A program made the position numbers and the translations under genes. Source: CAZTQN01 sp964615765 (GTDB lineage: Bacteria > Planctomycetota > Phycisphaerae > Phycisphaerales > UBA1924). Taken from it: a stretch of DNA of 64,000 nt. Of the stretch, positions 1 through 8,841 are shown piece by piece (the first letter of the stretch is position 1; each line of letters starts with the position of its first letter). The DNA lies in contig CAZTQN010000007.1 of assembly GCA_964615765.1 (NCBI GenBank), positions 62,001 to 126,000 on the forward strand, in the 5' to 3' direction. The notes beneath the pieces were generated by a model, which had not been told where the DNA came from, did not search any database, and saw nothing but the letters and a program-made list of their open reading frames with translations.

Positions 1-1402
1 CGTTCTGCATTTCCAGCTGCCGCGCAAAGTCCTGCGTCGGAATCTCCGTCACCAGCCCGTCGTTGCTGATGACCAGCACCTCCGGCCAACCCTGGACGGC
101 TGCCGAAGCCACGTTGGTCGCCGGGTCCGGCCAGGCGATCGCGATCCACAGGTCATCGCGATCGGCGGGGACGCCCTCGTACGTGAACACGTAATCGCCC
201 ACGCGGTGCGCCGCCGGCGGGCCGCCGGCGAACTGCAGCAGCGCCGCCGGGTTGAGCGCCGCGCCGCCTTCCGCCTGGCTGTCGCCGAAGGCCTGCAGCG
301 CGTTGACGTACCAACTCAGCGGCTGACCCGCGATCGTGCTGGTCTGAGACGTGGACGCCGACATCGGCGGCGGGAGCAGAAAGTCGTCCGCGTAGATCGT
401 GCCATCGACGATCAGCCACGCGGCGTGGGTCGGGCGCTGCCCGGCGGGCGGGAGCATCATCGCGAGCCCGTTGGCGGACGCGAGGGGCGTGCCGGGCGCG
501 CCGGCGGCGTTCATCATCGCCGTGGTTCGAGCGCCGAGAATCATCGCCCCCACGGCGCCGAGCCCACCGACGACCGCGACCGCGACAATGAGCGGAATGG
601 TGACGGCGAGGGCCGCTCGCCCGCCGGTGACGCGCTGAGCCTTGGCCAGCATGAACCCCGCCGAGATGCTCCACCAGATCACGCCCAGCCAGGAGAAGTA
701 GAACCCGACGCAGGGGATGGCGGTCAGGAAGTTGTTGCCGGCGCTATACAGAAACGCGTGCGCGGTGCGGCGGATGCCGAAGGGTGTGTCGCCCGTCAAG
801 CGCAGCACCGCGTGAGCCGCCGCGATCCACAGCGTCACGAGCAGGGCCACGCCGAACGCCGCCAGCAGCGTTCCGCCGACGAACCCCAGCCCGCGGTTCA
901 TCCCGCCGACGGCCCCGAGGACCGCGACCATGATGAACACCACAAAGCCCGACCCGACGAACGTCTGCAGGAACAGGTGAATGCCCGCGTACGTCGCGGC
1001 CCGCTTCAGCGACGAGGTTTCCGGCACGCCCTCGATCGCGGCGTTCGGGTTGCTGATGGCCATCGAGAAGGTCTGGAAAAACGCGATGAACCACGACCGC
1101 CCGCGCCGGTTGGCCCACGGCGTGGCCCGCACCAGCGTTTGCTCGGCGCTCAGCCCGGCCGCCGGGAGCATCACCATCTCGTCCATCGTCACCGGCGTCT
1201 GACACCCGACGCACGTGAACGAGGCCGGGTCGAGATGCCCGTTCGGGCCCGTGCCGTAGTACGCCTGATCGCAGTGCGGGCAGCAGAACCGCACGGCGTT
1301 GCACAGAAACTCGAACTCCGACGGCTTGAACGGCGTCCCGCACTCCGGACACTCCCGGACGCGCAGTTGCCACAGCGCATACCCGCACGTGCGACACTGC
1401 AT
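1..1402 (-). CDS. Zinc-ribbon multi-pass membrane protein, Yip1-like (3' end outside window)
   Basis: The frame is open from an ATG at 1402 to the window edge (467 codons), so the C-terminus is missing. The N-terminus reads MQCRTCGYALWQLRVRECPE and carries two Cys-pair knuckles (CRTC, CPEC), then a second ribbon (CCPHC and CVGC) by residue about 70. Four or five hydrophobic segments follow, including one near GFVVFIMVAVLGAVGG and one near FYFSWLGVIWWSIS. After the membrane part comes a soluble, probably extracytoplasmic stretch. The layout of zinc ribbons plus a Yip1-type membrane block is common in planctomycete hypothetical proteins; the substrate and role are unknown. Its ATG shares one base with the stop of the upstream gene (TGATG), so the two are probably translationally coupled. 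Confidence 0.75.
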   Translation of the reverse strand, partial: MQCRTCGYALWQLRVRECPECGTPFKPSEFEFLCNAVRFCCPHCDQAYYGTGPNGHLDPASFTCVGCQTPVTMDEMVMLPAAGLSAEQTLVRATPWANRRGRSWFIAFFQTFSMAISNPNAAIEGVPETSSLKRAATYAGIHLFLQTFVGSGFVVFIMVAVLGAVGGMNRGLGFVGGTLLAAFGVALLVTLWIAAAHAVLRLTGDTPFGIRRTAHAFLYSAGNNFLTAIPCVGFYFSWLGVIWWSISAGFMLAKAQRVTGGRAALAVTIPLIVAVAVVGGLGAVGAMILGARTTAMMNAAGAPGTPLASANGLAMMLPPAGQRPTHAAWLIVDGTIYADDFLLPPPMSASTSQTSTIAGQPLSWYVNALQAFGDSQAEGGAALNPAALLQFAGGPPAAHRVGDYVFTYEGVPADRDDLWIAIAWPDPATNVASAAVQGWPEVLVISNDGLVTEIPTQDFARQLEMQN

Positions 1403-2037
1403 CAGTCAGACCCCCGCTTCACGCCGCGACTCGACCACGATCGGGCGTCGTCCGCTGCGATTCGACGTCGCACCAGGACCACGAGCGTCAGCGGGCCCGG
1501 CAAGCCCACGCTGAGCATCATGACCGCCATCACCACCCGCACGACTTCGCCGAACTCATCGGGCGGCGCCGACCAACCGTCCGCGAGCATCTGCTGACGC
1601 GCACTCTCTCGGATGCTCGCCAGGGTGTAGAAGTATGCGCCGACGAACATCGGGACGTACGCGCATAGACCGAGCGCGGCCGCCAAGCCCAGGTTGAGCG
1701 CCCACCGCCGCCGGCTCAGAATCCCCACGCCCGCGGTGATCGATGCAACGCACACGCACGCTCCGAAAAGACAGGCCGCGGCGAAGAGGCTCAGCGCCAG
1801 CGGATCCGCCCTCGAGACGAAGTTCGCGTTCGGGGTGTACGTCGTCCACGACCACGACGTCTGCATCAGCACGAACATCGCGCCGAACGCCGCGACCAGC
1901 ATCCCAAGCCCGCCGAGAACGATCGCGAGCACGCCGGTCGGCACGCGCCAGCGTCCCTTGGCAACGTACGCGACGACCTTTCCGGGCTCGGTGGGCGGGT
2001 GCGCCGAGATGTTCGAAGGGTCGTCCGGTCCGGGCAC
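1402..2037 (-). CDS. Four-helix membrane protein of unknown function
   Basis: This is a 211-residue protein with four clear transmembrane segments at about residues 35-60, 85-110, 118-142 and 165-190, and a basic C-terminus. The GTG start at 2037 is supported by AGGAG six to seven bases upstream. It begins 16 nt after the end of scpA and its stop overlaps the ATG of the next gene, so scpA and the two membrane proteins look like one transcription unit. I recognise no domain. The coupling to the zinc-ribbon membrane protein suggests the two may work together, but that is inference. Confidence 0.8.
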   Translation of the reverse strand: MPGPDDPSNISAHPPTEPGKVVAYVAKGRWRVPTGVLAIVLGGLGMLVAAFGAMFVLMQTSWSWTTYTPNANFVSRADPLALSLFAAACLFGACVCVASITAGVGILSRRRWALNLGLAAALGLCAYVPMFVGAYFYTLASIRESARQQMLADGWSAPPDEFGEVVRVVMAVMMLSVGLPGPLTLVVLVRRRIAADDARSWSSRGVKRGSD

Positions 2038-2053
2038 CGATCACTCCTGCCAC

Positions 2054-2962
2054 CTACGGCGTCTCGGCAACCCCCGCCACCGCCCGCGAAAGCACGATCC
2101 GCCCGGTCTCATCCTGGCGCACGCCCACGCGCTGCTGCTTCACCAGTTCCAGCACCGCGAGGAACATACCGATCGCCTGGCTGCGGGTTCGACCCTGGAA
2201 CACCTCGCGGAAGTCCATCTCGCCCGGGCCGAGCCCCGCGCGGAACGCCGCGGCCTGCGTGTGCTCCTGGTCTTGCTCCGGCGGGAGCGTCGGCTCATCC
2301 ACGCGGCTGGCGAGCAGCGCCAGGATCTCTTCCGCGTGCACTTCCACCGGCGTGTCGTCCATCACCACGCGGTGCTCGCCCACGCGCGAGAGGTCGACGG
2401 TTTCGATGATCCGCCCGAACGCTTCCACCAGGTCGATCAGCGTCAGGTCGCCGATCTCGATCGGGCCGGCGTCCTCGCCGTCGTCCTGGGCCGGCACCTC
2501 GGGCGCGCCGGCCGGGCGCGACGGGTACCGGTCGTCCCACTCCCGGCGCAGCGTCTCCAGACGATCCGTCGCGTCGCGGAACCGCTTGTACTCAAGCAGC
2601 TGCTTGACGAGTTGAGCCCGCGGGTCCTCGCGCGGCTCGTCGGGCCCCGCCTCTTCGCCCGCGCTGGTCTTGGCCGACTCGGGCGCGGGCATGATGGTCC
2701 GCGCCTTGATCTCGACGAGCGTCGCCGCCATGACGAGAAACTCGCCGGCCTCGTCGACATCGATCCCGCCGAGCCCGGCGTCCGCGCTGGCGCCCTCGCC
2801 GCCGAAACCCGCGGCCCGGTTCAGGAACGACAGGTACTGGTCGGTGATCCGCGCGATGGGGATATCCGCGATCTCGACCTCGGCCTTGCGAATGAGATAG
2901 AGCAGCAGGTCCAGCGGACCTTCGAACGCGTCGAGCCGAACCGTGTACTCCGAGCCGGACAT
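2054..2962 (-). CDS. scpA: Segregation and condensation protein A (kleisin ScpA)
   Basis: ScpA is the kleisin subunit that bridges SMC heads in the bacterial condensin and helps chromosome compaction and segregation. The N-terminus carries the family signature (FEGPLDLLLYLI, then ITDQYLSFL), which forms the SMC-neck binding helices, and the C-terminus has a winged-helix-like region ending in VLELVKQQRVGV. The middle is acidic with Pro/Ala-rich linkers, as usual in kleisins. I chose the ATG at 2962, which has AGAGGA upstream; a TTG 33 bases earlier is less likely. Length (302 residues) is slightly above typical. No scpB lies next to it, unlike in Firmicutes. It heads a run with two membrane-protein genes. 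Confidence 0.93.
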   Translation of the reverse strand: MSGSEYTVRLDAFEGPLDLLLYLIRKAEVEIADIPIARITDQYLSFLNRAAGFGGEGASADAGLGGIDVDEAGEFLVMAATLVEIKARTIMPAPESAKTSAGEEAGPDEPREDPRAQLVKQLLEYKRFRDATDRLETLRREWDDRYPSRPAGAPEVPAQDDGEDAGPIEIGDLTLIDLVEAFGRIIETVDLSRVGEHRVVMDDTPVEVHAEEILALLASRVDEPTLPPEQDQEHTQAAAFRAGLGPGEMDFREVFQGRTRSQAIGMFLAVLELVKQQRVGVRQDETGRIVLSRAVAGVAETP

Positions 2963-3063
2963 CGGCGTCCTCTGGTAATGACCGTGGTCGTGCAAGACGC
3001 CGCGGGTGCGGGGGGGAGACGGGCGAGGTGGGCAGAAACCTGCAGGAGTCTACCCGGAGTCCC

Positions 3064-3069
3064 TACCCT
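3064..3069 (+). promoter_or_regulatory. -10-like TACCCT in front of kdsD, leaderless start
   Basis: TACCCT ends six bases before the ATG at 3076, so a transcript starting at the usual distance would begin at or next to the start codon. No Shine-Dalgarno sequence lies between. No convincing -35 box is visible. Confidence 0.45.
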
Positions 3070-3075
3070 TGCCCG

Positions 3076-4167
3076 ATGCCGGGCCCGACTTCCACGACCA
3101 CCCCCCCACCCTCGCCTCCCGCCATCGGGCACGAGGCCGAGCTGGCCTTGGCGGGCGAACTGCTCCGGGCCGAGGCGGCGGCGATCACCGGGCTGATCGG
3201 TCGCCTCGACGCCCGCTTCCACGACGCCGTCGGGCTCATCTGCCGCTGCGCCGACCAGGGCGGCACGGTGCTGGTCGCCGGGCTGGGCAAGTCGGGGCTC
3301 ATCGGCCAGAAGATCTCCGCCACGCTGGCGTCATTGGGAATCACGTCGCACTTCGTGCACCCCGCCGAGGCGGCTCACGGCGACCTGGGCCGCTTCCGAC
3401 CCGTCGACCTCTGCATCGCCCTGTCGTATTCCGGCGAGACGGAAGAAGTCGTCGCCCTCGCCGCGATCCTGCGCCAGGATGGTCTGCCGATCATCGCGAT
3501 CACCCGCGGCGGGCCCGGCCCCAGCCGCGCCAGTTCCCTCGATCGCCTCGCCACCGTCCCGCTCACCATCGGCGACTGCGAAGACACCCTCAGCCCCGCG
3601 CCAACCTGCTCCACCACGGCGAGCCTGGCCCTGGGCGACGCCCTCGCCGTCTGCGCCGCCCGCCGCCGACGCTTTTCTGACGACGACTTCGCCAAGCGTC
3701 ACCCCGGCGGCGCGCTGGGCGAACTGGTCAAGCCGATCACCGACGTGCTCCGCTTCGTCGTGCCGCACTCGCTCCGCCCCGTGCCGGACGACGTCCCGCT
3801 GCGCGACGCGCTGCGTCAGAGCGAAGTCGCGGCCCCCGGCGGCGTGCGGCGCCCCGGCGCCATGGTCCTGGTCGATCGCGCCACCGGCCGCCTCACCGGC
3901 CTGTTCACCGACGGCGACCTCCGCCGCCTCGTCGAGCGCGACGCCGGCGGCGGGCCCACCATCGAAGACGCCCTGAAAAGGCCCGTTAGCGCCGTCATGA
4001 CGCGCGACCCGGGCACGCTGCCCGCCACCGCGCGGGTCCGCGACGCCGTCGCCATGGTCCGCGAGTTCCGGCGCGACGAGATCCCCGTCGTCGACGCCGA
4101 CCATCGCCCCGTGGGCGTGCTGGACGTGCAGGACCTGATCGCGCTGCGGCTGATCAAGTCCGGATAA
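3076..4167 (+). CDS. kdsD: Arabinose-5-phosphate isomerase, SIS plus two CBS domains
   Basis: This family interconverts ribulose 5-phosphate and arabinose 5-phosphate, the first step towards CMP-Kdo for lipopolysaccharide. The SIS domain spans about residues 20-190, with GLGKSGLIGQKISATLASLG and the phosphosugar-binding SYSGETEE loop. FAKRHPGGALG then leads into two CBS domains (about 205-265 and 275-360), ending with VGVLDVQDLIALRLIK. The ATG at 3076 is preferred over an upstream GTG because it follows a TACCCT box and fits the family start. It is divergent from scpA with about 110 bases between. A regulatory role for the CBS pair is known for the family but not shown here. It implies an outer membrane with Kdo. 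Confidence 0.93.
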   Translation: MPGPTSTTTPPPSPPAIGHEAELALAGELLRAEAAAITGLIGRLDARFHDAVGLICRCADQGGTVLVAGLGKSGLIGQKISATLASLGITSHFVHPAEAAHGDLGRFRPVDLCIALSYSGETEEVVALAAILRQDGLPIIAITRGGPGPSRASSLDRLATVPLTIGDCEDTLSPAPTCSTTASLALGDALAVCAARRRRFSDDDFAKRHPGGALGELVKPITDVLRFVVPHSLRPVPDDVPLRDALRQSEVAAPGGVRRPGAMVLVDRATGRLTGLFTDGDLRRLVERDAGGGPTIEDALKRPVSAVMTRDPGTLPATARVRDAVAMVREFRRDEIPVVDADHRPVGVLDVQDLIALRLIKSG

Positions 4168-4246
4168 GCCGCGTGCGCGCGTGACTCGCGGGCCGGCGCG
4201 GTGGGTCGGCTCGATCCACGCCGCGCCGCGTTCGATACAGCCAAAG

Positions 4247-5005
4247 ATGGCCCTGCCCGCACGAACCCGCGCACCGGTCGCCCCAGCGCCGATCGCCTGC
4301 CCGAAGTGCCGCGCGTCCATCCCCGTCAGCGACGTCAACATCGAGCAGGGCGTAGCCCTCTGCCGCGCGTGCACGTCGATCGTTCGCCTGACGGACATCG
4401 CCGACCGAGCGGCACTCGGGGATGACGACACCCGCGACGTCCCAAACGGTTGCACGCTGATCGATGTCGGTGACCAGCAGGTCGTGAGCGCTTCGACGCG
4501 CTCCGTCGGCGGGTTCTTCGCCTGCCTGTTCATCTGCCTGTTCTGGAACGGGATCGTCTCGGTGTTCGTTCTCGCGAACGTCGCTTCGACCGTCAAGGTG
4601 CTCGGCGGACAACTGCCGACGTGGTTCCCCGCGCCGACAGGCATCAGCTCTTCGCTCGGCATGACGCTCTTTCTTTGGGTCTTCCTGACGCCGTTCCTCG
4701 CCGTCGGGCTGGCGATCTTCGTCGGCCTGCTGCTGTGCATCGCGGGGCGCGTCGAGGTCCGGATGCGTTCCGATCGGGGCGAGGTGTTTACCGGGGTCGG
4801 TTCGCTCGGCTGGCGCCGCTCGTTCGATCTCGCCCGCGTCACACGCGTCGCGCTCGTCCAAGCACGCTCCGGCAACTCGGATGCAACGCCCCGGGCTGAG
4901 ATCCTGATCGCGGCGGAGACGGATATTCGATTCGGCTCCGGCATTCCGGAATCGCGTCGGCGGTGGATGGCGGCCGTGCTCCACCGGCTGCTCCTGCAGG
5001 GCTGA
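4247..5005 (+). CDS. Zinc-ribbon membrane protein of unknown function
   Basis: This is a 252-residue protein. Residues about 15-45 form a zinc ribbon (CPKC and CRAC, 21 residues between the pairs). Two transmembrane segments follow, around FFACLFICLFWNGIVSVFVL and LFLWVFLTPFLAVGLAIFV, and then a soluble C-terminal domain of about 80 residues. I chose the ATG at 4247; a GTG at 4181 would add an untypical Arg/Pro stretch. It sits alone between kdsD and the carboxylase gene on the same strand. The domain order resembles planctomycete proteins of unknown function; I cannot assign a role. Confidence 0.7.
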   Translation: MALPARTRAPVAPAPIACPKCRASIPVSDVNIEQGVALCRACTSIVRLTDIADRAALGDDDTRDVPNGCTLIDVGDQQVVSASTRSVGGFFACLFICLFWNGIVSVFVLANVASTVKVLGGQLPTWFPAPTGISSSLGMTLFLWVFLTPFLAVGLAIFVGLLLCIAGRVEVRMRSDRGEVFTGVGSLGWRRSFDLARVTRVALVQARSGNSDATPRAEILIAAETDIRFGSGIPESRRRWMAAVLHRLLLQG

Positions 5006-5090
5006 CCGCCGGGGCCGGGGTTCTCCCAAGCCGGCCCGCCCCGGCCGCTTGCCCCCTACTCTCGCCGTCGAACTTTCGCGAGAGCCCGCC

Positions 5091-6914
5091 ATGTCGAACG
5101 CCCCGTCCGCCCCTTCGCCCGCCGCGGCCCCCGGCCAGGCCCTGCGCACGCTCACCGCCGAGACCCGCGCCGCCGAGGCGAAACTGCGCCTGGGCGGCGG
5201 GCCGACCGCGATCGACCGCCAGCACGAGAAAGGCCGCCTCACCGCGCGCGAGCGCATCGCCCGGCTCGTCGACCCGCTCGAATCTGGCGCGCCGGCCACC
5301 GCCGGAGCCATCTCCAACTTCACCGAACTCGGCCTCTGGGCCGCGTTCAACATGTACAAGGAACACGGCGGGGCCCCGGGCGCGGGCGTCGTCACCGGCG
5401 TCGGCATGATCCACGGCAACCCGTGGATGATCATCGCCAACGACGCCACCGTGAAGGCCGGCGCCTTCTTCCCGATGACCTGCAAGAAGATCATCCGGGC
5501 CCAGACCATGGCCATGATGGCCCGCATGCCGCTGGTCTATCTGGTCGACTCGGCCGGCGTGTTCCTGCCACTGCAGGAAGACGTCTTCCCCGACACCGAC
5601 GACTTCGGGCGCATCTTCCGCAACAACGCCGTCATCTCCGCCGAGGGCATCCCGCAGATCGCCGCGATCATGGGCTACTGCGTCGCCGGCGGAGGCTATC
5701 TGCCCGTGCTCTGCGACACGCTGCTGATGACCGAAGGCTCGGGCCTGTACCTGGCCGGTCCGGCGCTGGTAAAGGCCGCGATCGGGCAGGTCGTCACCGA
5801 CGAAGAACTCGGCGGTGCGAAGATGCACGCGAGCATCTCGGGCACGATCGATTTCCGCGAGAAGGACGACGAAACCTGCCTCCGCCGCCTGCGCGAACTG
5901 ACGGAGAAGTACCACCCCTTCGCCCCGAGCGGGCTGGACCCGCACGCCGCGTGGACGGAGGCCGAGCGCGAACTGCTGCGTGACCGCGTCCGGACGCTCG
6001 CCGACAAGGCCCGCGTGAACGCCGATCGCGCCGAGCGCCTGAGCGACCTGCTCAACGACATCCCGCCCGCGCGCGACCCGGACGACGTGTACACCGTCTT
6101 CCAGGACAAGCCCGGCGCGCAGTACGACATCCGCGACATCGTGCACAGCATCGTCGACACCCGCGGCGTGCCGAACAGCCACGGACACACCTCCCTCGAA
6201 CCCAACTTCGACGAGTACAAGAGCGAATATGGCCCGTCGCTGGTGTGCGGCTACGCGAAGATCGGGGGCGAGGCCGTCGGCATCGTCGCCAACCAGAAGA
6301 AACTCACCAAGACCGGCTCGGGCGCGGTGCAGTTGCCCGCGGTCATCTACTACGAAGCCGCCGACAAGGCCGCGCGGTTCATCATGGACTGCAACCAGCG
6401 CAAGATCCCGCTGGTCTTCCTGCACGACACGACCGGCTTCATGGTCGGCAAGGAGTCCGAGCAGCACGGCATCATCCGCGCGGGCGCCAAGATGGTCAAC
6501 GCGATGAGCAACTGCGTCGTCCCAAAGATCGTCGTGATCCTGGGCGGGAGCTACGGCGCGGGCAACTACGCGATGTGCGGCCGCGCGTTCGACCCGTTCA
6601 TCTCCCTCGCCTGGCCCTGCGCCAAGTGCGCCGTCATGGGCGCCAACCAGGCCACCGGCGTGCTGACGACCATCGAGGAAGCCAGCCGCAAGCGCAAGGG
6701 CGAGAGCATCGACGAAGACACCCACAAGCAGATCTACAGCGCCATCCACGCGAGCTACACCGACCAGGCCGACATCCGCTACGGCGCCGCCCGCGGCTGG
6801 GTCGACCGCATCATCGAACCCCATCAAACCCGCGACGAAGTCATCGCCGCCCTCGAGATGACACGCGGCTGGGACTACTCGCGGGCTTTCAAGACGGGTG
6901 TGCTGCAGACCTAA
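5091..6914 (+). CDS. Acyl-CoA carboxylase, carboxyltransferase (beta) subunit
   Basis: These enzymes move the carboxyl group from carboxybiotin to an acyl-CoA. The protein has 607 residues and both crotonase-like halves: the N-terminal half with HEKGRLTARERIARLVD and GYCVAGGGYLPVLCD, the C-terminal half with NQKKLTKTGSGAVQ, GFMVGKESEQHGIIRAGAKM and GGSYGAGNYAMCGRAF. The oxyanion-hole Gly-Ala and Gly-Gly motifs are in place. The long form and GRAFDP motif fit the methylcrotonyl-/propionyl-CoA carboxylase beta group better than AccD, which has a zinc finger that is absent here. The exact acyl-CoA cannot be read from sequence. The partner biotin carboxylase/BCCP subunit is not in the window. The ATG at 5091 lies about 28 bases after a TACTCT box. 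Confidence 0.9.
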   Translation: MSNAPSAPSPAAAPGQALRTLTAETRAAEAKLRLGGGPTAIDRQHEKGRLTARERIARLVDPLESGAPATAGAISNFTELGLWAAFNMYKEHGGAPGAGVVTGVGMIHGNPWMIIANDATVKAGAFFPMTCKKIIRAQTMAMMARMPLVYLVDSAGVFLPLQEDVFPDTDDFGRIFRNNAVISAEGIPQIAAIMGYCVAGGGYLPVLCDTLLMTEGSGLYLAGPALVKAAIGQVVTDEELGGAKMHASISGTIDFREKDDETCLRRLRELTEKYHPFAPSGLDPHAAWTEAERELLRDRVRTLADKARVNADRAERLSDLLNDIPPARDPDDVYTVFQDKPGAQYDIRDIVHSIVDTRGVPNSHGHTSLEPNFDEYKSEYGPSLVCGYAKIGGEAVGIVANQKKLTKTGSGAVQLPAVIYYEAADKAARFIMDCNQRKIPLVFLHDTTGFMVGKESEQHGIIRAGAKMVNAMSNCVVPKIVVILGGSYGAGNYAMCGRAFDPFISLAWPCAKCAVMGANQATGVLTTIEEASRKRKGESIDEDTHKQIYSAIHASYTDQADIRYGAARGWVDRIIEPHQTRDEVIAALEMTRGWDYSRAFKTGVLQT

Positions 6915-6922
6915 CGTTGCCC

Positions 6923-7666
6923 ATGGCGAAGAAGAAGAAGAAGACCTCCAAGAAATCCAGCACGCGGACCAGCCGCGGCGGCTCTGAGATCATCGATTAC
7001 ACGCGCTCTGCAACGCCGAAAGGTGTGGTGCCGCGGCAACTCACCGAACGGGAGATGTCCGCGATCGAAGCGTTCTATCGAGAGAATCTCGGCGACTTCC
7101 CGACGGTCTTCCACGAAATCTACTCGCCCGACATCCATCTCGACATACTCCCCATACCGGCGACCGGTGGGTACGAGTGGGCCACGATCGCCACGATGGG
7201 CATGGCCGCTGCTCCGATGAACGCACCGCGCGGCAGCCCGCGTTACGCCGAGCTCTCCATGCCTTTGCCGTCGGATTGGCCTCTTCTGACAGAGGAACTG
7301 ACCCGCAAAGATCGCAAGTACTATTGGCCAATCGCCTGGTTGAAATCGCTCGCACGCCTTCCGATCTCGTTCGACACCTTCCTGGGTGTCGGCCACACCG
7401 TCCCCACGGACGGCATGCACGAACCGGACGACGCCTGCCCGTTCTGCTGTGCGCTCATCATTCCGCTGCTTACGCTCAACCCAGAGGAAGAGATGGCGAT
7501 CGTCGTCGGCCGCAAGAGGATCGAGTTCTGGTCGGTGTTTCCGATGTTCGAGAGTGAGATGAACGCATACCTCGACATGGGTCCCGACAGTTTCTTCGAA
7601 GCGGTCGATGAAATCGACCCGCCTCCGCAGGATCTCGCGAACCCAGACCGCAAGCCGTACCTGTAG
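6923..7666 (+). CDS. Suppressor-of-fused (SUFU) domain protein
   Basis: This is a 247-residue protein starting at an ATG eight bases after the carboxylase stop codon. Residues 2-12 are almost all Lys (AKKKKKTSKK). The rest matches the bacterial SUFU layout: YEWATIATMGMAAAPM, then RYAELSMPLPSDWPL, then a region ending in GRKRIEFWSVFPMFESEM. In animals SUFU binds Gli factors; in bacteria the fold occurs in small proteins, often immunity-like or of unknown role. No toxin gene lies next to it. It may be co-transcribed with the carboxylase gene, but a functional link is not evident. Convergent with mutY, 17 bases apart. Confidence 0.8.
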   Translation: MAKKKKKTSKKSSTRTSRGGSEIIDYTRSATPKGVVPRQLTEREMSAIEAFYRENLGDFPTVFHEIYSPDIHLDILPIPATGGYEWATIATMGMAAAPMNAPRGSPRYAELSMPLPSDWPLLTEELTRKDRKYYWPIAWLKSLARLPISFDTFLGVGHTVPTDGMHEPDDACPFCCALIIPLLTLNPEEEMAIVVGRKRIEFWSVFPMFESEMNAYLDMGPDSFFEAVDEIDPPPQDLANPDRKPYL

Positions 7667-7683
7667 AGCACACGATCCGGCGA

Positions 7684-8841
7684 TCATCGCGATTGATCAA
7701 TCACCCGCCTCTGCGGGCTCCCCATCGCCAGCCCCGCCGCCCGCGCGGCCGCCACAAACACGCCGCGTTTTGGCTCAACCCCGTCCGCGATCGTCACGCG
7801 CACCACGCGGAACCGCAGCCGCCGGTGTGTCGCCAGGAATTCGAACGAGCCGCCCGCCACCATCGCCTTTGCCGAGACGCCCAGCGCCGCCGCCAACTCG
7901 GCCCGCGTCGGGAACCGGTCCGTTCGCTCCAGCGTCGGCGCCTGCCACAACCCACCCCACATCGCCTCCTGCGGGCGCTGTTCCAGCAGCACGGCTCCAT
8001 CATCTCGCACGACGCGGGCCGCGAGGCAGTACACGTCCGTCCGCTCCGCCCGCGTCTTGGCCCGCGGGATCTCGAGCTGCCGACCCGCACGCCGCGCCGC
8101 ACACATCGTCCGCAGCGGGCACGCGTCGCACTTGGGCTCCGCCGGCGGCGGGACGCACACCGTTGCGCCCAGCTCCATCAGCCCCTCGTTAACGACGCCC
8201 GGCGGCGGCGCCTCCTTCGCCGAGTCCCCCGCCGCGAGCCGGCCCGCCGCCGCCCAAAGCCACGCCTGCACCGACTTGTCATCGCTCGCCGCGTCGCGTC
8301 CGTGCAGGCGGAGCAGCACCCGCGCGACATTCCCGTCGACGATCGGCGCCGGCTGGTTGAACGCGATCGACGCGATCGCACCCGCCGTGTACCGCCCGAC
8401 GCCCGGCAGCGAGCGCAGCGCGTCCACCTCGCGCGGCACGCGTCCGTCGAACTTCTCCACGATCGCCTTCGCCGCCGCGTGCAGATGCCGCGCCCGCCGG
8501 TAATACCCGAGCCCGGCCCACAGCTCCAGCACGCGGTGCTCGTCGGCGCCGGCCAGATCGCGCACCGTCGGGAACGCGGCGATGAACGCGGCGTATTTCT
8601 CGATCACGCGCGACACCTGCGTCTGCTGCAGCATCGCCTCGGCGACCAGCGCGTGGTACGGATCTCGCGGCAGGCCCGCCACCTCGCCCCGCCCGGGCAC
8701 GCGCCACGGCAGCGCCCGGGCCGCCCCCGCGAACCAGGCCGCGATCGCGCGCCCCGCCGCCCCGGCGTCGACGCCCGGGCCGTCCGCCGCCGGCGCGTCG
8801 AAGTCCATCGCGTTTTCAACCGCCCGCCGCCGCCCGCTCAC
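7684..8841 (-). CDS. mutY: A/G-specific adenine DNA glycosylase MutY
   Basis: MutY removes adenine mispaired with 8-oxoguanine or guanine. The HhH-GPD domain holds the catalytic Glu in LVAEAMLQQTQV, the hairpin LPGVGRYTAG and the catalytic Asp in VDGNVARVL. A 4Fe-4S cluster loop follows, and the C-terminus is NUDIX-like (MWGGLWQAP, FLATHRRLRF) and reads the 8-oxoG strand. The cluster spacing is C-x8-C-x2-C-x5-C rather than the usual C-x6-C-x2-C-x5-C. The GTG start at 8841 overlaps the yidC stop by four bases (GTGA), which supports it over an ATG at 8808. It follows yidC on the same transcript in all likelihood. Confidence 0.93.
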   Translation of the reverse strand: MSGRRRAVENAMDFDAPAADGPGVDAGAAGRAIAAWFAGAARALPWRVPGRGEVAGLPRDPYHALVAEAMLQQTQVSRVIEKYAAFIAAFPTVRDLAGADEHRVLELWAGLGYYRRARHLHAAAKAIVEKFDGRVPREVDALRSLPGVGRYTAGAIASIAFNQPAPIVDGNVARVLLRLHGRDAASDDKSVQAWLWAAAGRLAAGDSAKEAPPPGVVNEGLMELGATVCVPPPAEPKCDACPLRTMCAARRAGRQLEIPRAKTRAERTDVYCLAARVVRDDGAVLLEQRPQEAMWGGLWQAPTLERTDRFPTRAELAAALGVSAKAMVAGGSFEFLATHRRLRFRVVRVTIADGVEPKRGVFVAAARAAGLAMGSPQRRVIDQSR

